A DNA stretch of 64,000 nt from Lithodes maja (GCA_037953745.1 JBAKBP010001597.1:142800-206799), one strand, 5' to 3'; numbered from the stretch's first letter, positions 9,634 through 20,348 are shown. The notes: generated from the letters alone by a model not told the origin. Numbers and translations: made by a program.

Positions 9634-11420
9634 GTATGATTAATACGTCCATTGTGACGGGCAAGGTCCCCACATTATGGAAACAATCCATTGTAGTTCC
9701 CATCTTCAAAAATGGAGATCGTGATAACGTAAATAATTACAGACCAATATCCCTCCTTCCAATTAGATCTAAAATTCTAGAAAGGGTCGTGGCAAATCAG
9801 TTAACGCTATTCCTTGAATCTAATAATCTCCTTGCACATAGCCAACATGGATTTCGACCTAAACTATCGACTGAGTCTGCCCTTACTGTATTAACTGATG
9901 AAATATATAGGAATATAGATACTAAAAAAAAAATCATTGCTGACTTTATGTGACTTGTCAAAGGTTTTCGACAGCATAAACCATAAAATTATCTTAAAGA
10001 AACTAACAGATCACAAAATGTATATATTTTGGTTCGAAAACTATCTTAAAGACAGAACCCAGTCAGTACGCATCAATGACTACATCTCTCCTTATACTAA
10101 AAATTCTTACGGAGTTCCGAAGGGATCAATTCTGGGCCCCTCCTATTTGATATTTTTGTTAATGACATGAAGGTTGATGTAAACGATTGCCTATTCATTC
10201 AGTATGCCTATTACACAATGGTACTGTAGATGAGCTGCATGATCTGATCAGGAGAGCAGAGGCAACAATATGTAGAGCCAAGCAATATTTCTGTAAAAAT
10301 GGGTTAATGCTAAATTCAAATAAGACACAATGTATATTTATAGGATCTAGGCAGCTAATTAAGAGGATACCTAATGATACTGTTATTCGCATCGATAATT
10401 CTAACATTATTCCATGTAAACATTTAAAAAATCTTGGTGTTCATATCGATAGTAATATGACTTTCGAAAAACATATCAACGAAATGACTAAGAAGGTCAA
10501 TGCAATACTGTTTTATATCAATAGAATTAAGGATAATTTTGACATGCAAACTAGGAAAATTATGGTCCAGTCGTTAGCTCTCTCTGTCTTGTACTACTGC
10601 TTGGAGATATACGGAAAAACTAATCACACACTTCTCCATAATGTCCAGAAATTGCAAAATTTTGCATCTAAAGTAATTGTAGGAGCAAAAAAATATGATC
10701 ACGTTACCCCTATTATTGATCAATTAGAATGGATGACAATATCCCAAAAGCTTACCTTTGATGTAGCAGTAACTGTTTTTAAGGTACAAAATAATATATA
10801 TCCTAACTGGTTCTCGCAATTCTCTACCATAAATGATATTTCTAATAGCATCACAAGACAGCAGAATGATCTGAATGTTCCTAGAGCTAGAACCGACTAT
10901 GGGGCAAGTTCTCTGCAAGTATTGGGGCCTACGGTATGGAACGCCCTGCCCAACATAGTCAAAGACACAAATAGCCTGCCAGTATTCAAGGGCAGACTAA
11001 AGAGGCACCTTTTAGAAAATCATAATTATAGAGTGAGAAGTGATCACATTCTATATATTTTTAATCTATTTTTAATCTACTTTATATATGTTTAACGTAT
11101 TTCTGGTAGGAATAATTTATCTGTAAACTCTTATCGACACTGTTAATGTATTATGCATTATGCATTATGCATTATGTAATTTGTTTAAAATTATTTTATT
11201 GAATGAACAGCCATTGTATATTTAACAGAAGAAAATAATCTGAATCTGAATCTCTAGGAGTGCAGGGAATGGTTAGTATTTCAAAGATCCTGCGGTTCAT
11301 TCCGGGGAGATAGTCTAAGTGTCTATGTATTATGTAACTTGATTAAGATGATTCTATTGTATGAACAGCCATTGTATATTTAAGGGAAATAAAATAATTT
11401 GAATCTCAATCTCTCTCTCT
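9634..11420 (+). pseudogene. LINE reverse transcriptase, 5'-truncated and inactivated
   Basis: Three frames (9636-9953, about 9937-10210, 10187-11095) spell out one reverse transcriptase with at least two frameshifts. Recognisable blocks are IVVPIFKNGDRDNVNNYRPI, SQHGFRPKLS, LCDLSKVFDSINH, YGVPKGSILGP and a C-terminal domain ending GPTVWNALP and SLPVFKGRLKRHL. The catalytic box should read YADD but is YAYY (10203-10214), so the enzyme was lost even without the frameshifts. Endonuclease and ORF1 are missing; the copy starts next to a CT tract, the usual 5' truncation. The 3' UTR runs to about 11420 and contains two related tails, each ending in AATCTGAATCT repeats. The C-terminal domain suggests the CR1/L2/Jockey assemblage; the exact clade is not assigned. 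Confidence 0.82.
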
Positions 11421-11426
11421 CTCTCT

Positions 11427-11608
11427 CCCGACTTTCACTCACAGCCCATCTCCCCCCACTTGTCACACCTCCTTAACCTGCCTACCTGGCCTACCAAATA
11501 CTCTCATTCTCACTCTCACTCTTACTCTCACTGTAATGGTAGTTTCTAAATGCATTCTATAAAAATCCTAAGACTACAGAGTTTTATATCACTAACGCTC
11601 ACTATCTT

Positions 11609-11680
<72 letters not shown>

Positions 11681-11688
11681 ATTTTAGA
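11427..11688. repeat. Unassigned spacer and (CT)n microsatellite
   Basis: 11427-11603 is C/T-rich sequence without a recognisable gene. About 11604-11678 is an almost pure (CT)n run. It separates two copies of the same LINE 3' tail. Confidence 0.8.
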
Positions 11689-12592
11689 AGATCATACAGA
11701 GTGAGAATTGATCACATTCTATATATTTGTAATCTATTTTTAATCTATTCTATATATGTTTAATCCTTGTTTAGCGGGATCCGACTTAATTCGGCCTAGA
11801 GAACCAAGGACTAAGTGGCGGGGCCCGACTTAAGTCTGTGTGCAATTTTTGAGCAATAATGGCTCTGAAAGAGAGACGAGCGATGGGAGGAGCGTAGGTC
11901 GGCTCATGACCGCTCGGCATGGGTCCCGCGCGACTACTGACGTTCCCTCCACACACATCCACACTCACTGCCTCGCTACACAGGGAATTATGTAAGGATA
12001 TTACCGTATTTTAGGGATTTTGCACTCGTCTTGCACGATCGTTACAAGAGAACGCGTGGTCGTAGAAGGATGGTTCTGGTGTCATTTGAAAGCTCAATTT
12101 ATGCCCTTTCAGGGATACATAATTGTATTACGCTCTGGCTCTTGTTTATGCATGAAAAAGAGCACGGAAACAAGGTCGTTTAGGGTAAAACTACCCGCTT
12201 GGCGGGTAGTAGAAGTTACTGACGGACCCGCTCTTAGGGCGTTAATATACTTCTGGTAGGAGTTATTTATCTGTAAACTCTTATCGACACTGTTAATGTA
12301 TTATGTATTATGCATTTTGCATTATGTAATTTGTTTAAAATGATTTTATTGTATGAACAGCCATTGTATAATTATTTAACAGAAGAAAATAATCTGAATC
12401 TGAATCTGAATCTCTAGGAGTACAGGGAATGGTTAGTATTCAAAGATCCTGCGGTTCATTCCGGGGAGATAATCTAAGTGTCTATGTATTATGTAATTTG
12501 TTTAAGATGATTCTATTGTATGAACAGCCATTGTATATTTAATGGAATAAAATAATCTGAATCTGAATCTGAATCTCTCTCTCTCTCTCTCT
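11689..12592 (+). mobile_element. LINE 3' tail, second copy, split by a MITE
   Basis: 11689-11763 repeats the last coding and first UTR bases of the copy upstream (compare 11021-11096: GTGAGAAGTGATCACATTCT), and 12246-12592 repeats its 3' UTR including the same two-tail structure and the AATCTG repeats, which then pass into (CT)n. The two parts are separated by a family A MITE at 11764-12241. Apart from that insertion the copies differ only by scattered substitutions. Confidence 0.8.
11764..12241 (-). mobile_element. TTAA MITE, family A, copy 2
   Basis: Inverted relative to the copy at 6228. It is flanked by TTAA (11760-11763 and 12242-12245) and interrupts a LINE 3' UTR whose uninterrupted sister at about 11092 has a single TTAA at the same point. 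Paired palindromes near the left end have the core CTTAA (CCGACTTAATTCGG and CCCGACTTAAGTC). Shared blocks with the other copies include TTGCACTCGTCTTGCACGAT and CTCTTGTTTATGCATGAAAA. No coding capacity. Confidence 0.85.
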
Positions 12593-12593
12593 G

Positions 12594-13315
12594 AGTAACA
12601 ATATCGAGTAACCTAAAACCAAGTCAACGATGTTCAGAAGTTGTTAAGAAAGCAAACAAATTAATTGGCTTTATGGGCAGGTCATTTGAACATAATTCCA
12701 AAGAAGTTATCCTAACCCTTTACAATTCCTTAGTCCGCCCTCTTCTGGAATACTGTGTTCAATCCTGGTGCCCGTATTACCAAAAAGATATAAACAAGCT
12801 AGAACGAGTTCAACGTAGAGTTACCAAAAGATACCTAGCCTAAAGAACAAACCATACGAGGAACGTCTTAGAGAATTAAATATATTTCCTTTAACCCTAG
12901 CGCAGATTAAGAGGCGACTTAGTTCAAGTGTTCAAAATCATCAAAGGCATCGACAATATGAACTGTAGTAAGTACTTCACTATCGACCAATCTAATTACA
13001 AGCGGGGAAACGGTTGCAAAATTATTGGTAAATCTTTTAACTCACACGAATCTAAGAATCTTCTTCAATCGAGTTGTCAACTTGTGGAATGAGCTTCCCC
13101 GGGACATTATAGACTGCAGCACCGTTGATTAATTTAAACTTCGCCTAGACATATATCTTGCATCAAACCTGCGACTGACTGCGTTTGTAAATTAATAATT
13201 TTATTTTATTACTAACCCATCTGTCCCCTACAAACTTCCCAATCCTGCCACGAACGTTAGTTCCAGGACGGTAGTTCCCTTTCCAATGTTCCCTTACCCT
13301 ACCTAAGGTTGCATT
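12594..13315 (+). pseudogene. CR1-type LINE, 3' fragment
   Basis: Matches the C-terminal end of ORF2 and the 3' UTR of the elements at 20.4-24.5 and 56.7-63.6 kb: residues like KPSQRCSEVVKKANKLIGF, NSLVRPLLEYC and DINKLERVQRRVTK are readable with frameshifts, followed by a stop near 13193 and UTR sequence with ACCCATCTGTCCCCTAC. It begins at GAGTAACAATATCGAG, directly after a (CT)n run, and lacks everything upstream, so it is a strongly 5'-truncated dead copy. The right boundary, where a minus-strand LINE begins, is approximate. Confidence 0.8.
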
Positions 13316-14080
13316 CGCCACTCTCCTAGCAGCACCGAGGAGCGCGTTGCCCCTCGTTGTGGGTTGTTTTTTGATGCAGCAGGCTGTTTGAAGAGACAGC
13401 CCGCTCCCTTGGGAAGATGGGCTCGTCTGGCACTTTTTGCAGTTCGACATCGAGGGCTCTCTTGAAGTTGTCTAAAGAGATGCCCCTCATGTCTCTTACT
13501 CGCCGTGGGAGTTTGTTGAAGAGACGTGGGCCTCTGTGTGATAACCAGCCCTCTCGCAGAGAGCCCATATCACCCCTGTTATTCATCCGGGGGATATTGC
13601 ACTCCCAGCCTCTCCTATCACTTTATTTCATGACTATCGGAGTATGTAAGTTTGGTACTAAAACCTCTGCGATTTTCCACGTGTATATTATTAGGTAACG
13701 TTCTCTTCTACGTTCCAGCGAGTAAAGTGTCAGTCCTCTTAAACGATCCCAATAGTGTAGCTGTTTTACCGAACTTATATGCGAAGTGAAATTTCTTTGT
13801 ACACTCTCTAAGTCATTTATTTCACCTGCTTTGTATGGGGATGTTAATACGCTACAGTATTCAAGCCGCGGTAGCACTAGTGATTTGAAGAGTGTTATCA
13901 TAGGTAATTCACCGCATGTTTTAAATGTACGCAGAATCCAACCCGTTAAACGTTTCGCAGCCGCAACTTTGACCTGGTTATGTTCTTTGAAACACATATT
14001 TTCAGACATTAACACCCCAAGGTCTTCACACTGTCTTTCCGTTCTATTATGTGGTTAGATTCTGTTAGGTAGTTTGTTTT

Positions 14081-14506
14081 CCCGCTGAGCCCCAGCAAGT
14101 TTATAATAAATGTACCACCCAGGACCGGCAGGTTTTGAAGAAAAAAATTGTTTCCAGAAAACACCAAAAATGGGTTAGGAATGAAGGAAAACCCACAAAA
14201 AAACGATCCCCTAGGTCATTAAGGGGTCCTACGGTGCGCCCGAAAGTCGGAATTAACATGGGGAAATGGGTAGGTAAAAACACCCAAAAACAGGTTTTTG
14301 CGCGCTCACGCGCATGCGGTTGGACTTTGAGAGTTTTCAACCATCGGCATTGTTATGTGGGATACTTACACAGTTCCCATACAAATCTGAGCCCTCTAGG
14401 TGCCATAGGACCGGAGTAATTAACAGTGACGCATACATATGCGGCGCTGGGGTTTAGCGTTACAAACATTTTGGACGCACTGTTTGCATCGCTGGTCCTC
14501 AATGGG
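14081..14506. mobile_element. TTAA MITE, family E, copy 1
   Basis: Matches the copies at 18555 and 27347 (GCTGAGCCCCAGC end, GGACTTTGAGAGTTTTCAAC, CAGTTCCCATACAAATCTGA, GCCCTCTAGGTGCCATAGGA). TTAA is intact on the right (14507-14510); the left one reads TTTT, a probable mutation. It sits inside the reverse transcriptase gene of the surrounding LINE. Confidence 0.82.
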
Positions 14507-15113
14507 TTAACGACATTATTATCTCCGTACCTTATTAATTGGAATTTTTCTTCATTGAATTGCATGTTGTTTTCCCTGGTCCACTGGAACACTACATTTA
14601 TATCTTCCTGCAGCTGGCCCGTGTCCTCTTGTGTGTTTACTATCTTGCTTAGTTTTGTGTCATCCACAAAAGACGACACCGTACTGTGTCTTGTGTTGGT
14701 ATCTATGTCGCAAATTAGAATGAGGAACAGAAGGGGTGCTAGCACTGTTCCTTGGGGCACTGAGCTTTTGACATCCGAAGGTTCAGATGTGACTTGGTTT
14801 AATGCTACTGATTGTTTCCGGTTTACGAGGAAATTATATATCCACCGTCCGATTTTCCCCGTTATACCTTTTGCTTTTAGTTTGTGGTCTATTATACCAT
14901 GGTCACATTTATCAAATGCCTTAGCAAAATCGGTGTAGATGACATCAACGTTTTTCTTTTCTTCTAGCGCTTGAAGAATGTTGTCATAATGTTCCAAAAG
15001 TTGTGAGAGACATGATCTTCCCGCTCTAAATCCATGTTGATCGGTGTTGTGTAGTTCATTTGCCTCCATGAATGCTGAGATTTTGCTTCGCAGGACTCGC
15101 TCGAAAACTTTAA

Positions 15114-15593
15114 CCCTTAATTAGCGGCGCGCAACATAAGTCGAGTTAAATAAAGCTGGACTATGTGGCGGCGCTCGACATATATCGTGTGGCAATTTCA
15201 GCACGTAATGTGGCTGAGAGAGAGAGACAAGTGGTGGCAGGAGAGTAGCGAGCGTATGACTGCTCCCGACCACCGCGGCGAACCTACTGACACAAATCCC
15301 ACCTCCTCCCTCCCTCTCTCACTCGCTATATACGGAATTGTATGGGGAAAGTGCCTAATTACATGCTTTTTGCACTCGCGTTGCACGGTTATTGCAAGAA
15401 AACTAGCCATCATAAAAGGATCGTTATGGTGTCATTCGAAAGCTCTGTTTATGCCCTTTCAGGGATAGATACTTGTTTTACGTTCTGGGTCTTATTTAGG
15501 CATGAAAATGATCACGTAAACAGCCCTATTTTGGCTAAAAACACCCCGCTGGGCGGTACATATAAATAAACCGCATAGGCCGCTCGTAAGGTG
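15114..15593 (-). mobile_element. TTAA MITE, family A, copy 3
   Basis: Flanked by TTAA at 15110-15113 and 15594-15597, inserted in LINE coding sequence between NYRPVALTSHI and KVFERVLR. Ends are similar inverted repeats (CCCTTAATTAGCGGC and, inverted, CACCTTACGAGCGGCC). Internal blocks (TGCACTCGCGTTGCACGGTT, GAAAGCTCTGTTTATGCCC) match the other family A copies. Confidence 0.85.
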
Positions 15594-16191
15594 TTAATGA
15601 TGTGGGAGGTTAGAGCTACCGGGCGGTAGTTTTTGGTAGTGCTTTACACCCTCCTTTATGCAGTGGGGCAATTATTGCATTTTTTAAGCTATCTGGTATT
15701 TCACCAGTGTCTAGACTCCTTCTCCACATTATAGCCAGGGGTTTTGAGAGGTTTTCCTTACATTTCTTCATTAGGATCGAATTCCATGAGTCCGGGCCTG
15801 GTGCCGAGTGGGATGGCATGTTGGAAATGGCCACTTCTATGTCTTTCGGACCGAAATCAATATCCAGCATCTGGGGGATTTCCGTGAGGGAGGTTTCCAT
15901 GAAAAATATATTTTGGTCTCTGATGGCTTTTGTTTCATCCGGTTCACTGAAGGCAATTTCATACTGCCGGCGTAAGAGTTCGCTCATTTCCTTTTTGTCC
16001 CCTGTGAATGAACCATCCCCTTTGCTTAGTGGGCCGATGTTTGATGCTGATTTAGCCTTTTGTTTGGCATATGAAAAGAAGTACTTGGAATTTTCCTTTA
16101 TACCTGCAATAGCTTTCCTCTCTTCTTCCATATGTTGTAGTTCATAATTATGATATTCTTAGTATTTGTTCAATTTTCACAATTTCTCTAT

Positions 16192-17268
16192 CTATTTTGG
16201 TCTTTTGTCTGTCCTGTAGATTTTGATGTGTGCGCCTTTGTGTGAGTAATTTTCTTCTTCTGTACAGCTTCCTTCTCTCCCGATCCTGTTTGCTTCTTCG
16301 TCTTGTTTGTCTTGCAGGTATACAGTAGGGTGGTTACAAATTTGGGTCATGGTTTCTGTTATTAGGACTAGACACTCTGCTGGTGTCAGGTTATTCATTA
16401 AATCTTCCCAGTGTATTTCCTCCATTTCTTGATTTACCTCTTCCCACCTAATATTTTTGTTATTGAAGTTAAATTTACTGAAAGTGCCGGTTTTTGGCCT
16501 CGATTCTGAGGTTGTCTGTACACTTACTAAGGTTGTTTTGATCTCAATTAGTTTATGATCTGAGTATGTTGTTTCCGATATGTTAATGCTGTGTACTAGA
16601 GAGTCGTTATTAGTGAAGACTAAGTCTAAGATATTGTTTTCCTGTGTGGGTTCGGCAATATGCTGGGTAAGACTAAAGAAGTCGCAAAGTTCAAAAAGCT
16701 CTCTCGTATTTGTATTTGCTTCTGTGTTATTTGCCACTACCTGGTTTTCTAGGTGTCTTCATTTAATGTTTGGTAGGTTAAAGTCTCCTAGCCACATAAT
16801 ATTTGGTGTTGGGTTCCCCAGTGCTTCCACTTCTGCTTTTATTTTGTTGAGCTGGGTTTTGAATTCTTCTAGGGATGAGTCCGGAGGCCTGTATGTTACA
16901 ATAACTGCTAAATTTATGGATTCTATTTTAACTCCCAGTATTTCCACCACTTCATTACTGTTATTTAGGAATTCAGTACATATCAGTGAGTCGTGGATGT
17001 ATAAGACTACACCTTCACGTGTTCTATGCGTTCTGTCCGCCCTGTGTAGGTTATAACCAGGAATCCATACTTCACTATCCTCTTGATCTTTAATGTGAGT
17101 TTCTGTGAGAGCCACAAATATAGCGTTTCCTTCTTCTAGCAGGCCCCTAATAAATGGTACTTTGTTTGTGGTTCTGTTTTTTAGGCCTTGGATATTTGCA
17201 AACAAGAGTGGGGAGAGGTTGTTTGGAGAACTATGTGTTTCTAATAGTCTTCGGGAGGTACTCGCCAC
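16192..17268 (-). pseudogene. LINE AP-type endonuclease domain
   Basis: Two frames form one endonuclease of the exonuclease-endonuclease-phosphatase fold. 17268-16759 holds LLFANIQGLKNR, FVALTETHIKD, VVLYIHDSLIC, VIVTYRPPDSS and WLGDFNLPN; 16737-16192 continues with ILDLVFTNND and TYSDHKLIEI. The conserved Asn, Glu (in TETH), Asp/Asn (GDFN) and SDH residues are visible. Between the parts the frame is closed by a TGA where a Trp codon is expected (about 16757), so this copy is dead. In such LINEs the domain nicks genomic DNA to prime reverse transcription. Confidence 0.85.
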
Positions 17269-18030
17269 TCTTGGGTGACCAGGAGGTGCTCTAGGTGTTC
17301 TATGTGCTCTTCCATCTCCGTCAATCTCCTCATCTTCATCTGCCAGTTCTCTCCGTGCCTTCTTCCTCTGTCTCGTCCTCGCGAAGCTGGAGAGTTTTTT
17401 TGGGTTACCAGTACCATTTGTGATGTTTCTTGCATACCTCCATGTACCTCTAATATGAAAATCGAGGCAGTTAATATTATAGCAGGTCTTTTCTTTAAGT
17501 GACGACTTGCAGATGGTTGGGTGGTGGTATCTAAATTTTTCACCAAATCTGCATTTTCCATCACTTATCAGTCTGTTGCAAATTTGTGGGTGGGCAAATC
17601 TACATTTTCCTCCAATATCACCGTTTTGCCCAAAATAGCACCGTCTTTTCAGGTAATATCTGCATATTGGTGACGGTGACAGAGCTGTTATGTGGTGAGC
17701 TATGCTGCGGGGCTAGTTGGATCTGGGAGGGGGAGGCCTGGTAGTTGGGGGAAATAGTGGTGTGGTTTAGGGATGGTGTGGTGTTATGAGATGGTGTAGA
17801 GGGGGGCTGTGTGTCCTTATCTGCCGGGCGAAAGTAAGCAGATGGCAGAAGTGTGGAGGGGGGCGGTGTGGGCGGGATATGTGGGGAGGCGGCGGCAGTG
17901 TGGTATTTGGTGACGTCGCGGTGTTGCGAGGTGGTGGGGAGGGGGCTGATGTGAGTTTTTGTGAGGGAGGAGTTCTGAGTGTTTGTTCAGAGGGAGGTGT
18001 TGTTGGTTGTTTTGGGTGAGACGAAATAGG
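17241..18030 (-). pseudogene. LINE ORF1-like region with CCCH zinc fingers
   Basis: On the minus strand from about 17690 to 17440 I read clustered Cys/His motifs: CRYYLKRRCYFG..., GGKCRFAHPQIC, GKCRFGEKFRYHHPTIC and TCYNINCLDFH. These look like CCCH-type (C-x-F/Y-G...C-x3-H) fingers of a nucleic-acid-binding ORF1 protein. The second finger has Phe where a Cys is expected (GEKFRYHH). Upstream (17700-18030) the same strand is Pro/Ser/Thr-rich, a plausible disordered N-terminus; downstream it passes through a Lys/Arg/Glu-rich stretch into the endonuclease in an overlapping frame. The role inferred from position is RNA binding in the retrotransposon particle. The start codon is not determined. 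Confidence 0.6.
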
Positions 18031-18554
18031 AGTAATTGAATTCGATACGGTTGTGGTCAGGGATGTGGGTAGAAACGTTAGTATCCAAACACTTTTAGTT
18101 TTTAGTGTAAAAAAACTGCTACTAACAAAACTATAAAAGATACAGTATTAACCTTATATACAGGTTATAGAGCTATGAAAGCTAAGTATTGTGTGAACAA
18201 AAGAAATTAAATGGATAAATAGTTTAGCTTCTACCGTAGACCAATGTAAACAACTAATTTTTCTTACGGCAAGCCAAGGAAATGACTTTTTTGTCAGCTT
18301 AAAAATGATCGCTCTTTATTTGTTCTTTTCAAAATTTATGATAATATAATTATTGTAGTGGAATGTTGGAGTCACACATGGAAAATGCATATAGTTGATT
18401 ATATTGCAAATGAGTTTGACAAAGAGAGGTGATTGGCTAATAAACCCAAATTCCTTGATGCGTTAGTATCCGATCACAAAATATTTTCCTTTCAAAATGC
18501 TTCACTTTATGCTACATATTATTATTTTGAATTTTACATGTATTACAGGATTAA

Positions 18555-18992
18555 CCCGTGAAGCCCCGGCTAGTTTTGTAATGTTTGTTCACCAGAACCC
18601 GGCCGGTTTTCAAAAAATGGTTTTATTCCAGAAACAATAGCGAATGGGTTAGGAATGAAGGAAAAACCACGAAAAACCGCTCAAAAAGCTTAAAGAATGG
18701 TCCTACAGAGCCCCCGAAAACGTATTTTACAAGAGTAAAAAATTGAAGGCAATTACCCCCAAAAAACAGGTTATTGCGCGCTCACGCGCACGCACGTGGA
18801 CTTTGAGAGTTTTCAACCATCGGCACGGTTGCGTGGGATACGTACACAGTTCCCATACAAATCTGAGCCCTCTTGAGTGGCTACACCTGAGGTTACGGTC
18901 GGCGCAATTAGGGTGACGCGTCAGACGCGTCGCTGGGGCTGTGCGTTACATACATCGCCGACGCGTCAGACGCGTCGCTGGGGCTGTACGGG
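18555..18992. mobile_element. TTAA MITE, family E, copy 2
   Basis: Bounded by TTAA at 18551-18554 and 18993-18996. Ends CCCGTGAAGCCCCGGC and, inverted, CCCGTACAGCCCCAGC. Near the right end the block GACGCGTCAGACGCGTC followed by GCTGGGG occurs twice, 54 bases apart. It interrupts the left arm of the surrounding inverted repeat. Confidence 0.85.
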
Positions 18993-19051
18993 TTAATAAT
19001 TTCCCTAGCACCTATATTTTGTTATATAATGTGGTGTGTTAGTATCCGATC

Positions 19052-19182
19052 ATAGATCCACCACTGTGGTCGATCAGTCGACCACAGTGGTCAATCGGTT
19101 GACCACAGTGGTCAATCGGTTGACCACAGTGGTGGATCAGTCGACCACAGTGGTCAACCAGTCGACCACAGTGGTGGATCAG
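19052..19182. repeat. Short tandem array of ACCACAGTGGT units
   Basis: Six or so units with the near-palindrome GACCACAGTGGTC spaced by CAGTC or AATCGGTT, giving a period of about 21 bases. It occupies the centre of the large inverted repeat and is itself nearly self-complementary. Confidence 0.8.
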
Positions 19183-19947
19183 TGATCGGATACTATCACA
19201 CCACATTATATAACGAATTATAGGTGCTAGGGAAATTATTAAAACCTGTAAGACATATAAAATAAAAAAATAAAAATACGTAGCATGAAGTGAAGCATTT
19301 TGAAAGGAAAATATTTTGTGATCGGATACTAACGCATCAAGGATTTTGGGTTTAGTATCCAATCACCTCTCCTTGTCAATATATTATAATTGATTTAAAG
19401 AGAACAAATAAAGAGATATTTTTTAAGCTGACAAAAAAGTAATTTCCTTCCGGGTTGCGTAAGAAACGGGAGAAAAATTACAGTTTTTGATCTATTGTGC
19501 CTGAAAGGGTTTATCAGAATAAAGTATCCTAGCCATTAAAATCATTATTTTTATGTAAAGGGGTACTAATACTGATATTTGTCTATTTGTCATCATCATT
19601 ACAAGTTAATAACTCAATAATTTCATCTTTATTCATCTTGTTTTGTTTTCCAAATTTTTAAATTTTGCTTAATTTTGTCATTAAGGGCAAAATAATGGTT
19701 ATATTTTGAAATAAATTGGACTAAATGTAGGTTTTATGTAGCAAACTAATATACTAAAGGGAATAGCTATGATATATATATTTGGATTATTAATGGTATG
19801 TGATTGGAATTAGCTGTCAAGTGATTGGACTTAGCGGTATTACCATTAAGTCCAATCAGGTAATAAAAAAATATATATAAAAAAAAAATATGTTTCACAG
19901 ACACTTGACACTACTCTTAATATACACTTTTATTACTGGTGTAGGTG

Positions 19948-20348
19948 TTAAAGGGTAAACAACAGTATTTTTGTACTTAATTCTTGTTGGAATTGGCAGT
20001 CAAAATCAGTAAATGGCACTTTTTGATTGGATACTAACGATCCATCTCTATGAGGGGAAATTCCTGGTGTGCTTCCCCAATTTTGATGGAATAACACCGC
20101 ATCTTGGCTATATTTAGGGCTATCTTGTACCTCTGTTTTTTCCACAGTCTGGATGATTTGCATTGTGAACTCGGCACAGTTGTTGCAAAAATGGAAGTTC
20201 TTCCCCTTATTATTATAAGCAGTGTTTATCGGTGGTGAAAGTCCTACACAGCACCAATGAAACTTGTCTTTGCATATTTGGCATTTTGTGCCATGTTTGT
20301 CTCTCACTGTGTCCCTACAGATATTGCAAACGTCGTTGGTATTCATAT
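19948..20348 (-). pseudogene. PHD-finger protein fragment
   Basis: From an in-frame Met near 20348 the minus strand encodes a zinc finger of the PHD pattern: VCNIC, then KCQIC, FHWCC and FHFCNNC, giving C-x2-C, C-x2-C, H-x2-C, C-x2-C. This is the C4HC3 order. After about 65 residues the frame continues through low-similarity sequence and across the GTTAGTATCC terminus of the neighbouring repeat to a stop at 19948, so the C-terminus is probably not genuine. Upstream the frame runs into the 3' UTR of the adjacent CR1-type LINE. PHD fingers occur in host chromatin proteins and also in ORF1 proteins of some LINEs and in DNA transposons; because it is isolated between repeats, a transposon origin is more likely. 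Partial. Confidence 0.55.

Larger units (their letters stand above)
13326..16131 (-). pseudogene. LINE reverse transcriptase, broken by two MITEs
   Basis: Reading right to left: 16131-15616 gives the pre-RT and finger region (SNIGPLSKGDGSFTGDKKEM, HSAPGPDSWNSILMKKC, IIAPLHKGG); a MITE interrupts at 15597-15110; 15069-about 14511 gives DQHGFRAGRSCLSQLLEHYD, DFAKAFDKCDHG, SVPQGTVLAPLLFL and the catalytic box FVDDTK; a second MITE interrupts at 14510-14081; 14015-13623 and 13586-13326 give the C-terminal domain (LERRRERYLIIYTWKIAE, GPRLFNKLPRRVRD). FVDD keeps both catalytic Asp residues. Bases flanking each MITE rejoin in register with the RT, so the MITEs came second. The domain layout fits the CR1/Jockey group of endonuclease-type LINEs. 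Confidence 0.82.
13316..18070 (-). mobile_element. LINE with CCCH-finger ORF1 (minus strand), nested MITEs
   Basis: One retrotransposon reads leftwards: a Pro/Ser/Thr-rich then CCCH-finger ORF1 region (about 18030-17240), an AP-type endonuclease (17268-16192) and a reverse transcriptase with C-terminal domain (16131-13326). Several indels and at least one stop break the frames. Two TTAA MITEs sit in the RT coding sequence (14081-14506 and 15114-15593). The right end falls near the outer end of the repeat with the CGTTAGTATCC terminus. Confidence 0.8.
18070..20045. repeat. Large imperfect inverted repeat with GTTAGTATCC motifs
   Basis: Sequence around 18250-18550 and 18997-19050 recurs as reverse complement at about 19185-19480 (for example TTTTTTGTCAGCTTAAAAA, AATCCTTGATGCGTTAG, TATCCGATCACAAAATATTT and CCTAGCACCTATA). 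The left arm is interrupted by a family E MITE. GTTAGTATCC[GA]A motifs appear at the outer ends (18075, 20018 inverted) and inside each arm, suggesting nested related elements. A further small palindrome (GATTGGACTTA...TAAGTCCAATC) lies near 19830-19860. No open frame is supported. Confidence 0.65.

Noticed and set aside
17786..18019. Gly/Val-rich plus-strand frame
   Set aside because: Shadow of the Pro/Ser/Thr-rich N-terminus of the minus-strand LINE ORF1.
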